From positions 21,875,001 to 21,939,000 of the forward strand of contig NC_090779.1 in NCBI RefSeq assembly GCF_040054535.1: a stretch of DNA of 64,000 bases. Direction: 5' to 3'. Shown here in pieces: positions 37,657 through 50,200 of the stretch. The stretch's first letter is position 1. Every line of letters starts with the position of its first letter. The position numbers were made by a program, and so were the translations under genes. The stretch comes from Antennarius striatus (lineage: Eukaryota; Chordata; Actinopteri; Lophiiformes; Antennariidae). A model generated the notes under the pieces. It was given only the letters and a program-made list of their open reading frames with translations, had not been told where the DNA came from and did no database searches.

Positions 37657-39482
37657 TACTGTGCTATCTCCATGTCCTTGTAAAACTGCTGGGAGACATA
37701 ACAGACGTCTTCTTTCACCTGATTGATGACATGAGTTTCATCCATGACGTGTAACTGGCTGGAAGAGGAGGTTGTTTTACTTTATTGATCTTTGGTTTGG
37801 AGCAACGTCAATTATACACAGGTTAAATATCCACCTTTTCCAAGTAGCAGCAATAAGAGTTCTACCCTGAAACACTGAAACAACTGAAATTACCGATATG
37901 AAATGATCTCCTTCAGGTGATTGGCCAGAAGCTTCCCGCCTACATTGATCCTGGAAGTAAAGTAGCAACTAGTTAGCATTATGCTACGACAAGTATCAGT
38001 GCAGCAGGTTGTTCTGTTCTTCTGACCTGCGGATGCCTTCCTTCATCTTTCTATTGCGGCAGTAAGGAGCGATGTGGGTAAAGGAGAACCCACTGTCGAC
38101 CACTATACAGCAGAGCTCTGATGGTTTGGAGTGGAAGTAGTGATGAGCACTGAGAGAACCGGCTGGAGAAAAAAACAAAGGAAGGATGAAAACAGCTTGC
38201 TATCACTGATGATGATGGCGACAGGCTAATTTACAGTATCAAGCATCTAGTGTGACTCACCATTGATTCTGAGAGCTGACTGGAACTGGTACTCCTCAAA
38301 CAAGATCTCATTCATGGACTCTTGGATGGAGGAGAAGTTGAAGTATGGCTCAGTGATGATGATGCTGGTGTCTACAAAATCCACCTGGACCCAAATCCAA
38401 AAGCACAAGAAGAGGTGAAGAGATTACATTAGAGTTCTTTTAAAAACATTTTTTACATTTTCAGAAGAACAAACCTTAAACATCTCCTTTCCAAACAGAT
38501 GGTCCCACACTTTCCTCTGGACGTCCCAGTTGACCAGATAACCCTGCAGAGAGACAGAAAACCTGTGAAGCTGCTGGAACCAGACCGCTGTTCAACTGCA
38601 GCATCTGCCAGTGATTTAACGGTCACCTTCTGGAAGGGCAGGATGTAGAAAAGACCTGAAGGATCTTTGATCTCATCGAGCTGATTGGCTGTGAAGGTTT
38701 TCAATCTGGATGTTTTAGAGCGAAACTGGCAGTTTGGGATGACGCTGAGGCACAGAGAAGAAAGATCAGACAAACAGCAGCACCATGTGAAATGAAAAAA
38801 GAGCTGCCTCTGTTTGTGGTTGATTCTGGTGAAAATCAGATCAGGATCAAAAAGCCCTGAAAGACCATGGTTTTTAATGTATTTCCATCAATATACAGTA
38901 CTGAAAAGTAATGCAACAAATCACTGAACTGTAAAAGTCAGAAACCAAACGTGGATTCATGGTTGAAATCAGACCAGATCAAACTCATGTATAGTTCAAG
39001 TTTGGGGTGACAGGAGCAACGTAGGGTAACTGTTGGAATATGACGTGTAACTCCAACCTTTTTAAACACATCTTCATTAAACTTGTCCCCAAAATCTTCC
39101 ATTTGGAATGGACAGGAAGCGGCTTAGATTATCCTTTCACATCATATCATATCACATTCCTGGACTTGTGTTTGTGAATTAAACCTTCTCTATTCATATT
39201 ATTAAAGTTACAACCAGAGAAATACTATGTTGACAATAGATAATTCTTGGATTGACAGCCACATGGTGCACTGGTTAATAACCTGATGTTTCATTAATTC
39301 TGTCGAGCTTTAGCAGGTCGTGCTAATCGACCTGTCAAAAACAAGCTAGCTGGCCAGACTGCTAATCATAACAAGAACCCCAACGTTAGCTGTGTCGCTA
39401 GCATTACTATTCACCTGACTTTCTCCAGACTGTATCCTATTTTCGCCGTGTAGGCTCCGTTGTCCAGTACTAACGTAGCCAT
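36337..39482 (-). CDS. actr6: Actin-related protein 6
   Basis: Nuclear actin-related subunit of the SRCAP complex that exchanges H2A.Z into nucleosomes. Eleven exons: 39415-39482, 38627-38744, 38475-38543, 38261-38384, 38027-38162, 37894-37950, 37660-37758, 37150-37228, 36876-37047, 36553-36691, 36337-36466. They give 396 residues, the same length as the human protein. Matches include MATLVLDNGAYTAKIGYS, VIPNCQFRSKTSRLKTFTAN, GFCKPREEM, QNIVLTGGNTLFPGF and the C-terminus CEEKFDI. Phases agree throughout and no break was seen. A long (CA)n tract on the coding strand starts 4 bp after the GTAAG of the exon 7 donor. Confidence 0.97.
37614..37654. repeat. (GT)n microsatellite at actr6 exon 7 donor
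   Basis: About 40 bp of GT on the plus strand. On the actr6 coding strand it is CA directly downstream of GTAAG. Confidence 0.95.
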
Positions 39483-41305
39483 TTCCAGATTCTTCAAACT
39501 GTTCGACTGAAACACATCAGCTCATTCAGTTTCCGCCCCGAGCGGTTGTCGGCGAATCAAGTCGTCGTTAAACCTTTTTTTTAATCTATTGGCCAATCAG
39601 AAACGATATTTGGAGTCCTTCTTGAAAAATGTTCCGACGAAAATGTGTCCCGTCTATTTCTTTGTTCCGCCACATTTTGTTATCGTAAAACTATAATGAA
39701 AATTGATTTGACATTTAAGGAAAGATTAAAAGTAATAATTCTTGATTTTTAGAACCAAAAACAAAAATACAAACTAATATATAATTCATTCAAATTATGG
39801 CTATAAATGAAAAGTTTTTATCTCACCACTGCAGCCTAAGACAAGTGAAACATTAAGAAGGAGACTCTCTGTAAGTCAGAGATAATTTTTTCAACATTTG
39901 TAAACCAAAATCGGCACGTTGCTCATTACATGTTTTTTTGTTTTGTTTTGTTTTTTATTAAAAGATGTCATTATTCGGGCTGCAGACTAGCTCCTGATTT
40001 CTGTCATCATCAGTGAAGTTTTAATGGAAAATTTATGTGTTAAACTTTTAAACTGGAGTGGGAACACTGGATAATTTCAATACAGATTCAATAATGATAA
40101 AATTTCCAGCTGAAATATTTACCTGAGCTTATAATACTGTATATAATATGATTTTAGAGTTCATTTGAAGTTCAATTACTAATTAATTTAAATATTAAGT
40201 ATATTAACATTCTCACATCTATTACCATAAAGAGAACAACTCAAAAGTCTCTAATTGTCCATTTGGTGGTCATTTATGTATTCAGACAGTAATTAAATTT
40301 GCAGTGAACATACATTTTCACAATAATAAAATTAATAAAGTTTTGAACAACACAAATATTTTATTAAAAAGTGTACTTTGTACCTCCTCTATGCAGATAA
40401 ATTAAGGGTTAGATCTTTTTATAATACTTTGTATACATCACAGGGCAATTTGGATTAACAGATTTTAGATCTCAGTGTCCCACAATTAACTGACAAAGAC
40501 AGAGTCTTTTTAGAAGCACCAATAAACATTACATTTAGCAATAACACTCCCTTTTTAAGCATCAACCATATAGTGGATAGCTACAAGTATTCACATAAAC
40601 AATCCTGAAGATATGTCCAAGTGCAAAGCACCCTGTCTAAATGATTAGGAAGCCAACATACAAGGAAATGGGTAATGGCTTTATTCAACTGAAAATAATA
40701 CAGTGCAGGGATGAAGTACAAAGGGAGACTGAAGAACAAACAGATAAAAATGAATAAAACTATACAAAGCATCTACAGTGTATAAGCATGCAGAACACCC
40801 GCATCTGCAGTCATTCACATGTTTGTGTATACGCTAGCAAAGAAACATTGTCAACTTAAGTTATACAGTGAGAATCAAAAGCAGTTTGTTCTTCATTGTT
40901 CATCTATGAAATGTGCTTTGTTTATTTTGGTTTTGTTAAGAGTTTAACTCCATGTTTTGCTGGGGCATTTCATTGTTTTTCAAACAGCTAATAATGACTT
41001 AGACACCAAGACTGACGATCCAGAGAAGTTATGTGCTGCAATAAAAACATTCATAATGGAGAAAGATTAAAATGTTCAGTTTTTTTGTCAGATAAAAGTC
41101 TGTGATTCCCTCTTCAGTTCCATAAACCTTCACCTGAGCACAGAAATATGGAGGATCTTTCTGCTCAGCAGATTGTCCAACCCACCAGAGCAAACAGTGA
41201 TTGTACAAACCACTTCATGTTTCTCCTGATGAAGAACCCAGCTTCTGTTTATCCTGCCCCAAGTATAAAAAGTAAAATTGTTCCTTCAGTGGTTGGTGAT
41301 GAATA
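39483..41305. other. actr6 promoter and FAM3-like 3' region
   Basis: 39483 to about 39600 fits the actr6 5' UTR and promoter. The remainder is AT-rich and probably includes the 3' UTR of the FAM3-like gene. No exon or clear repeat seen. Confidence 0.4.
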
Positions 41306-43898
41306 TCATTCCAGATATTTAGGGATGCATCCTTGTAAATCAATGAGCTCTGGCCAGTTCTCATATTTGTTGTTATTGTGGTCATTCTTGATGTGCTGCA
41401 ATAGACAGGAAAGAGAAACATTTGAGCAGGAAACCAGTCACGTGAGACTTTAGGGATGCAGATATGATCAAAGAAGACCAAACATGATTGTTAATGGCAA
41501 TAACCAAAAATAAAGGAATGAGTCAATCTCCCATTTATTGATAATCGTGGGAAAATGTCATATCCCTGTTGTGTCGGCTCACGTCTTTGTCAAGAATGTC
41601 CTCCAGCGTAACAGCAAGGACTCCTGATTACACCTTTATTATATTTGAACAGAAGTTTGAGCAATAACAAACAAACACCTCAAACACTTAATGGAAAAAG
41701 TCAAGATCCTGAGTTACTTGAAATCTGCTTGGGGCAGCTCCTTGCCCCACTTCAGAGGGAATAGTCCACCGTTTCCCCTCAAGATCGTGGCCTCAGACTG
41801 CTTTGATACAGTCATGCTGGAGGTCATGGACTGATGAACACGAGTCATCATCGTCATCATCATCGTCATCATAAAGAGCAGACATGCCATACTGACATCC
41901 TGTCCATGGGTGTCACAAACAGGATGTGAGGCTGGGAGCAGTGTGGTCCAACCCCTACTGCAAACAAACTATTATATTCCTGCCCTTAGTGCTAATGCAA
42001 AGCTAACCAGCTTCTGGTCATAGTTTCATACTCAGCAGCAGACATAACAGTGAAGTCACTGAGAACCTCCGATTCAGCAGGATGAGGATCTACAGGAAGT
42101 ACTCGTCACCTTCTCAAAGTTGCTCTTCATCACTGCTCCTTTCCCGCCAACGAACACCCAGTTATCTCTGAAGGACAGAGAATGGACAACAGAGCTTCCC
42201 AGCTCAGAAATCAGTTTCCTGGCCTCTTCAGTTAGCCTGTCATCATAAAATGAAACCATAAGCAATCAGCTGTTTGATGATGGAATCTCAGCAGGAGGAG
42301 ACCTGTTTACTTTGATGAAGGTTCATCGTAGGACACCATCAGCACGACAGAGCCATCTTCAATGCTCTGCAGGAACTCAATGAGAGGTTTTACTTCTGCA
42401 ACACAAACACGCCACCTTTGAACCGCCTGACCTCGAATGACTGGTCCAATCATGTGACATGATGTCAGCGATTCACCGCCTACCTCCACTGTACATGTCG
42501 AAGTGGTTGGTCTTTGTGACCTCTGCTGTTTTACCTGCCAAACAAGCGAAGGAATGAAGCTCAAATAGTTGTGAGGCAGGGGTGAGACAGACGTGAGACG
42601 GGGAAGACAGGAGCAAGACAGGATTGAGACAGAGGTGAGACAGGTTTATCACTTCCAGACATACCATTTATTAGAACGATGTTTATCCCAAATCCAGCAT
42701 TGTTCAGAGCCGACCCCAGAACCCTGAGAAAAAGTAAACAGACTGTAAATCTTATTAAGAGACATAAGGCTATCACGTCATAGAGAACCAAATATTTCAG
42801 TAATTTTGGTACTTGATTTAAATCCTTTCATTGATTTAAAAAAAACACCACAGTTTAGCTAGTTCTAAATATCTCTTGGAGACTTTTACTGACACAATCT
42901 TGACTAAACTGCTGAGACACACGTTTTTCTCACTGTGACATCATCAGTGACATCACCTGCAGTGACAAGTCTGAATTACATTGTGTGAATTCAGATGTTT
43001 GGTTAGGAAGAAATTATCTAAAAACCAATGTGGGATCTTAGAAGAATCATCAGTGGTCTGAACAGGGGTAATCCTTTGGGCTGAACTGAACATATTAGGA
43101 AGTTCACCTACAGCTCGTTTTGGAGGCAAACTTTTGGAGGCACAACATTAGCTGCTCCGCTCTGGATGAAGAAGCTGAACTGATCCTCTGGGCAGGACAA
43201 CTTCACCTTACAAGGTCCATCTGAGGAGAGCCCTGATTAATCGTCAGTCATTTCGACTCCTGGTTTTGGTCCTGATCAGTTTAATCAACTCACCTGACTG
43301 TTTCATCTGCATGTCAGAGGACTCACGGAAAATGTTGAGAAATTCTGACGATAAATCAAGATTATTATAAGCTGCAAAAAACACAGACATGTTAAGAAAC
43401 ACTTAAAAAACCAAAGACGTTCATCTTATATGCACATTCTCTCTTTGTTGAGTTTGATTGATTTGTGTGATTGATGACAACATGAACACAAATCTAACAC
43501 TCACGTATACCAACTGATCAACCAACCAAACAACTAAAAATGAAATGATACAGCTGAAATTGGCTGCAAGTTGCAATATCAAAAACAATCATCCTGTTTT
43601 CTTATTTTAAAATCTTGATCTGCAAATGAAAACTGAATCAAACTGAGTATCTGGTTTTGTCTAAATTTTCTTGGATGGAAAATTTTATGTATACGATATC
43701 AATGGTATAAAAATATCACTAACACATTTTTCCACAGACAGAACTCAGAATAACAAGAATTTCTCTGTGACTCAACATTGCTGACAGAAGACGAAGGGCT
43801 GAGTTGTTGTTTACCATTGAGGGAGTTGTTGTATCTCTGCAGCATGAGCGTGATCACGATCAGCAGGGGGATCAGGATCAGCAGACACTGTGAACCCC
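41306..43898 (-). CDS. FAM3-family secreted or type II membrane protein, start not found
   Basis: FAM3 proteins are small secreted cytokine-like factors with a GG (globular) domain. Eight exons: 43815-43898, 43294-43371, 43112-43220, 42665-42723, 42484-42534, 42311-42395, 42110-42236, 41306-41395, all in phase. The first visible exon encodes a hydrophobic segment (CLLILIPLLIVITLML), likely a signal anchor. Then come CKVKLSCPEDQFSFFIQSGA, the conserved GINIVLING, HFDMYSGEVKPLIEFL, FRDNWVFVGGKG, and the C-terminus KYENWPELIDLQGCIPKYLE. This resembles FAM3C/FAM3D more than FAM3A/B, but I do not name the paralog. The upstream exon with the start codon must end in phase 1. A candidate ATGAG|GTATGT near 45595 has the wrong phase. 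Confidence 0.88.
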
Positions 43899-46800
43899 CT
43901 GAGAAGACCAGAGGAGAGACATCAGACCAGGTCCTGACCCGAGGAGATGAACCAGGTCTGCAGCAGGTCTGAGCCTCTTGAGGTGATGAGCATGTGACCA
44001 GTTCAAACACAGGCTTCTATCCTCAGGTGCTCAATCAAGTCAGATTTGACTTTTTGTTTGACAAAGTTAAAATCATTCTTAAAGACGATGACAGAGGAGA
44101 ACCTGACTTCCTGTTTGATCAGATAGCACCACGCTTTTAATCTGAGTAAGTGTTACTTTAGTGTGGAGGGGTTTGTGTATCCTGTGAAAGGTAGGGTCGA
44201 TTAGTTTCCTCCTCCACGGTTAAGCATGAGAAACGTTTTACTTATGTTTAACTTCTGTTGTTCACCACTGATTCTGCTTTATCAGTTGTGTTTAACTGTA
44301 ACCCATAAAGTTTGTTCAACTGTTAGATGGTTCATTGTTCTATTGTAATAAGACAAAAGGCACTTAACCACCCTGGATATATAAAGTCAGAATTTGATAT
44401 CAAACAGGTTTACCACAATCGAAATAACCAAATAATAAACAATCTTTACCAATGAAATACAGATTCCTGTAGTTTCAAGTACAAATACTTCATTTGGATT
44501 ATTTAAAACTATGTATTTAATTAGATGTTCTGGAGACTTTGAAGGGTGATGTGAAGACATTTTGTTTGCCAGAGGTTTTCGGGTGTCGTAGCCCCCGACA
44601 AAAGTTTAAAAATCTCTATGAAAAAAAAATCTCAGGTCATAAAAACAAATACCTGGAGAGTCAAATCAAAACATATTTGACTGCAAGCAGGAACTAACAG
44701 CTGACTGGTGGGTGAACTAGTTTAAAGCAGAGAAACAATTCCTCAGTGACATCATCATTGAAGCTGCAGATATTTGAATGAAGGATCAACCAGACACACA
44801 CACACACACAGACAGAACTTTTATGACCTACATTTTTTGTACTTTTGTCGTCTCGGCATTGTCCTCTGTCCTGTTGAGAGAAATAAGTCGTGTCTTTCTG
44901 TTCATTTGATGCACAGGAGAGAGAACATAAAGGCCGGCCTGAAATCTTTTCGGCCTCCCCATTATTCTGATGTGTGTTTGGCTGTTGTCCAAATGAAAGG
45001 TGAGATCTTTGTTAAAACCAACTGTGTGACACAATTATTTGAATGTGTATTAATGTTCTGCAGTGCAGTCAAGAAACACATAAACAAATACAGTATATAA
45101 TAGGCTGATGGGTGTCATTGGGTTTTTTCGGTAGCTATTCATAAAAGCTTAAACCTGACAGAAAAATAAAAATAAAATACAAATATCCAACAAATTTTCA
45201 GTTTATGATTAGACAATTTTTTCAGTGAAAGAAACATTTAGTTTGGATATAAACAAATAGAAAAATAAAGAAGTAATGTATGAAGAATTTCCCACATGTA
45301 CTGAACTTGATAGAGAAGCAAAAGCCACACAGCAATATGATAATGTGTATAAATACTCACTGATGGAAGAAAGATATGTTTGACAAATTAAAGTGGAATA
45401 AAGTTTTCTTAGCACCAACCCACTCGGGCTATGAGCATGTCTCTGACTTCCACAACGTTCCTTACAACTCCCGGAAGACCTGACAGGAACAACCAGCACG
45501 ACAAACAAGTTTATCCTGCTCCACCTCCAGGAGCTGGATTGCCTGGTAAGAGCCAATCAGCTGCACCCAGCAGGCCAGAGTCCACATACCTCATCTGTGA
45601 TACCACCTAAACAGAATAAAGAGACGTGAATGTAATGAAGATTCTTAGTCTCCACTGGAAACACAGTGATGTCTATACAGTATATCTGAAAAGTAAAGTA
45701 ACACAACACATGGTTTTGCATAGTTTGGGTAATAGTTCAAATTTCACCCCTTATTGGTGTCAGGTAGGGTTAAAGGTTTGTCGTCTGGCTGATGGGAGCG
45801 TCAGACAGGTCTAATGTAAGACTGGTCTTCAGTATCTGGTTGTTCTTTGTCTATTTACAGGTGTCAATAAAAAAACCTCAAGTCCCACCATACAGGTGTG
45901 TATCCCAGCCTGCCAGAATGTGTGATATAATTATTAATCAGAGCACACACGAAATACTGATGACAAATGTAAACAATAAAATCCCCAACAGTCCTGTTTA
46001 GCTGGTCTGATTCATAGCAAAGTTATTTATTTAATCCAATTATTTTTGATTGCTCATTTTTCATTTACGATCTGGATCTAAATGAAGATCCATAAGCAAT
46101 TAGAATATGAAAAGATATTTATTCAACATTCCAAATGGTTGAATTACAGACGGAATGTTTTGACAAGTGTTTCAAGACTCAAAGCAGTCGTTTCCTCCCT
46201 AGTCTGTGTCAAAACCTGCAAATCAAAGCAAACCAAAGATGTATCAATTGATTGATCAATCAGTCAGCAGACACAAATGATCATATCGCGAAAAAAACCC
46301 CAAACCCAAATGCATTCAAAAAGCTCCTGATTAGTTTATTGAGGATATTAAATATAAATATCAGTAACACAAAAAAGGGACAAACAGGAAGTGATGAGGA
46401 CGCCTGCAGGATCACATGTGAAACCATTCTAAGTTTATTTAAACAGATGAATTAATGTGTGACGCACCGTCTCCTCCTGTCTTTTATTCATATGAAAATA
46501 TAAAATAATTCAACAAGTCATTGATATAGACAAATATAAGCTGTGGAGACATTTCAATATCTTATTTCAATATGAGGAATAATGAGTCTGTGTTTCTCTG
46601 AGAATCAGGAAGCAGCAGAATGAACATTTTGGTTCTGCTTATTGATCACAACTTTTAAATAGAAATAATACAAAACATTCTTTTGTAAATAAATACTAAA
46701 ACTCTACACTTGTGTAGATTTATCCCATCCATCAGCATCATCAACATCGGCCCAGAGTGGTCCCCGCCATTGTAGCGGTCTTCAAGATGCAGGTAGAGCT

Positions 46801-47289
46801 GCATAATTACTCAGTTAAATATGTATTTTACCTTGTACATTATCTTGATGATGTTTATCTTTTTTTTTCAGGAATCTGGACTTGGAATCAGCTCAGATAA
46901 TGGTTTAAAAAAAGACAAATTGCCTGCCAATCAGAGGATGAGCTTATACAAACATCCATCTGTCCATTCAGCATGAAGACATTGATCAACAAAGGGGATG
47001 AGCTCTCGTCCACCTGCTAGATCCGATAATGTCATTGTTTAATTTCTCTCAAATCAGAGATTAAATCCAGTGTCCCACAATGACGACTCCTTTGAACCCC
47101 ACCCACCCCTAAGAATCTTCAGGTCGTTTAAATCTGTAGAATCATTTTCAAAATGACTAAAACACTGATTTTTCCTTCATCTGAGGTTATGATGCTACTA
47201 AGTGTGCAGCTCTCCTTTGTGTCCCAGGCGATGTTCACATCCAGATCTCCGTCTCCACCCAGCCCGTCTCTATGGGACCAGGTTTTGGT
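43899..47289. other. FAM3-like upstream region, no confirmed gene
   Basis: Should contain the missing first exon and promoter of the FAM3-like gene and the 3' UTR of the Myb/SANT-like gene to its right. A short (CA)n lies at about 44796-44810. No other supported exon. Confidence 0.35.
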
Positions 47290-50200
47290 CTACATGAGGG
47301 CGTTGAGGTGTCCAGAGTGTCCAACGGTGTTGAGCATCAGCGCTCTCTGGTCCAGCACCTCCCTCTCCCGTCCCAGCGTCACTCTCTCCTGCTCCACCAA
47401 TGCTCTGTCCCGCTCCACCGCCGCCCTCTCCCTCTCCAGCCACAGCCTCTCCGCCTGCACCGCCGCCCTGTCTCTCTCCACAGACTCCCTGTCTCGCTCC
47501 ACCATCTCCCTCTCCCGCTCCACCGCCGCCCTCTCCCTCTCCACCATCTCCCACTCCCTCTCCAGTCCCTGCAGCGGCCCGTCGCACGCCTCCGAGCTGC
47601 GCTGATTTTGCTCATCGGCGGAGTCCACGAACACCTCCTGTCTGTAGTCCGAGGTGGGCGTGGTAGGAGGGGGTGGGGCATGTCGGGAGCGGTGTCTGGG
47701 GGTGGGGTCCGGATTCTGCTCGTCGTCCTGGGTGACGGGGGTGAGGAGGGGGGCGCTGCTAGTCAGACGGCCCTCCATGGCTTCATTCATCAGGTGGAAC
47801 CACGGCCAGGAGGAGGAGCCCTCCGCCACGGTCTCCATCCCCGCAGGAGGATACTTCAGATCCTGTATGGAGGAGGAGGAGGAGATAAAGTAAAGAGAAG
47901 CTGCCTCACGTCCACACTTCAGCAGTGACAACAGCTACTGGTCCCAGTCAACCAAGATCTGTTCATATTTACAGTACATGAGAGTATTTGAGAAATTGAG
48001 CATCACACACATGAAGCGACTATCTTTTAGCATTTAGTCCCTTCAGAGATTAAATAACCTGTAAAGAGATTAATCTGAGATTAACAGTGATGTTAGCATT
48101 AGGCTACCTTGTACCTCCTCTTCAGATTGTCCCACTTCTTTGCCATCTGATAAGTGGAGACTTTCCCTTGCAGCCCCAGCTCCTTCAGGATGGCCCTGAG
48201 GGAGTCAGGAAAAACGTTAGGCCAGCCAATGAGAAGCAGGCATTCCACCAGCTGTTAGCGCTCAATACAAGCCTCACTTCCAGGCAGCTTTAGCAGCATT
48301 TCTTCTCCCGGTGAATAAAGTCTCATTAGCAGCTCGAAGTTTAATCATCCTCCTCGTGTCCTGGTCCGACACTGGGAGCAGGGAGAGAGGGATGGAGACT
48401 GTTAATGAACATCAACGTCCTGTGACGTCATCATAATGAGCAGCAGTCACATCAAATCAAGTGTCCAAGAGGTTTATTTTTCTTTACAGTTCTGTTTGTT
48501 TGGATGTTCTAACTTCCTGTTTAATGGCTGATTAACATGTTAACTCTTTTCAGCCAGTAGAGATGATCATGGATCAGAGAGAATCAGTCTCACTTTTATA
48601 CGAGAGTTCTGAGGGCGTGGAACACTCCTCCCCGCTGGCGTCGATGTACGTGACGTTCCCGTCGGCCTCGGCGTTGTCTCCGCCCACCATGCTCTCCAAT
48701 TCCGACATGCTGCTCCTCTCCGCCAACATCCCGTCTCTGTCGGTGGGCGGAGACGAGCCGAAGATGCCGTCCTCCTCGCTGCTCCAGATGGGAGCCACTC
48801 TGGGGGCTTTCCCCACCAGCCGTCCCTCTAGAGCGTCGCTCATCAGCTGGAACCAGGGCCAGGAAGCTGGGTTGGTCTGGCCCTCCATCCCCCGAGGGGG
48901 AAACTTCAGGTCCTGCACAGACAAACCTTCAGTTCATCCACTGCAGAGATTGATTGTCAGATTGATCATTAATGGAATAACCGTTTCATTTATTGCTGGA
49001 GCAACATTCAGTAGCTCAAACCTTGAATTTGGTCTTCAGGTTGTCCCACTTCTTGGCCACCTGGTCGGGCGTTATTTTCCCCGTCAACCCCAACTCCTTC
49101 ACGATTCCCCTGTGGACAAAAACAACGAATTACAGCAGTGAATGCTTAGCTGCTACAGCTAACGTTAGCTTGCGTGGCTAGGGTCTCCACCTCCAGGCAG
49201 GTTTGGCAGTGTTCCTCCTTCCAGTGAACAGAGACTCGTTCGCAGCTCGTAGCTCAATCAGCCGCCTGGTGTCCTCCTCGGTCACTGCAAATAAAATTAC
49301 AGGAATTTACTTGTCAGAATTATGTAATAGCAGTGCTGAAAAACATAGATTCCCAAAGACTGGTTTGCAATCCGTTGATAAGTTAGCAAAAAATGTTATT
49401 TGGGTCACAAAATAAAACAGTTGTGATTCTACTTATCTATCATTCTAGATTTACAACTGTAGTACACCTTCCAGCCACATGAGAGCTCCTTTCATGGCAT
49501 CACAGATGATGGAGACATCAGATTTTGAAGTTTGTTGCTGTTGCTCATCAATAAATTGAATATTTTTACTATCTGACATCACAAGACAAACACTGGACCT
49601 GCTGGTCTTTCAGCCATACAACTTAATTTATTGAAAAATTAGATTAAGACATTACAAAAACGTATGACTTCTTTTACATCAACACTGTCCCATCAGATCC
49701 GTTCTTACATTTGTAGGTGAACTCCATCCGATGCAGGTCTCCCAGAGCCGTGGACCCGTTCTTCTCTTCGTTATCAACCAGCAGGTCCATCTCAGACTCC
49801 GTCAGGAACTCAGCCATTCCACCTCGGCTCCGACGAGCTCGCTTCTTGGGCGTCGGCGACAGTGGCTCGCAATCTTCGTCTTCATCCTCAACGATAGGAG
49901 TGAGGATTGGAGCGGCTCCAGCAAAGCGTCCCTCCATGGCGTCGTTCATGCGGTAGAACCAGGGCCAGGAGCTCGGGTTGGTCTCCACGCCTCGAGCGGG
50001 AAACTTGAGCTCCTGGTAGACAGAACACAGATCGATTAAAATTAAACGTGTTTCATCTGAACAAACAAAAGGATGTCATTTATTTAAGTCTGCAGTGAAG
50101 GGGGTGAAAGTCAGACAATCATAGGTCAAAGGTCATTAATATAACTTTGGATTTTGTGCTGTTGGGTCAGTGGAATGATGACATCATCTTTGGTTGATGT

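Noticed and set aside
44774-45100. 108-residue plus-strand open frame
   Set aside because: Starts in a CA repeat and shows no family resemblance or splice context.
47272-47928. 218-residue plus-strand open frame
   Set aside because: It is the antisense shadow of the last exon of the four-module Myb/SANT-like gene. Its Leu/Pro/Ser/His-rich text is the complement of the ERDR heptads.
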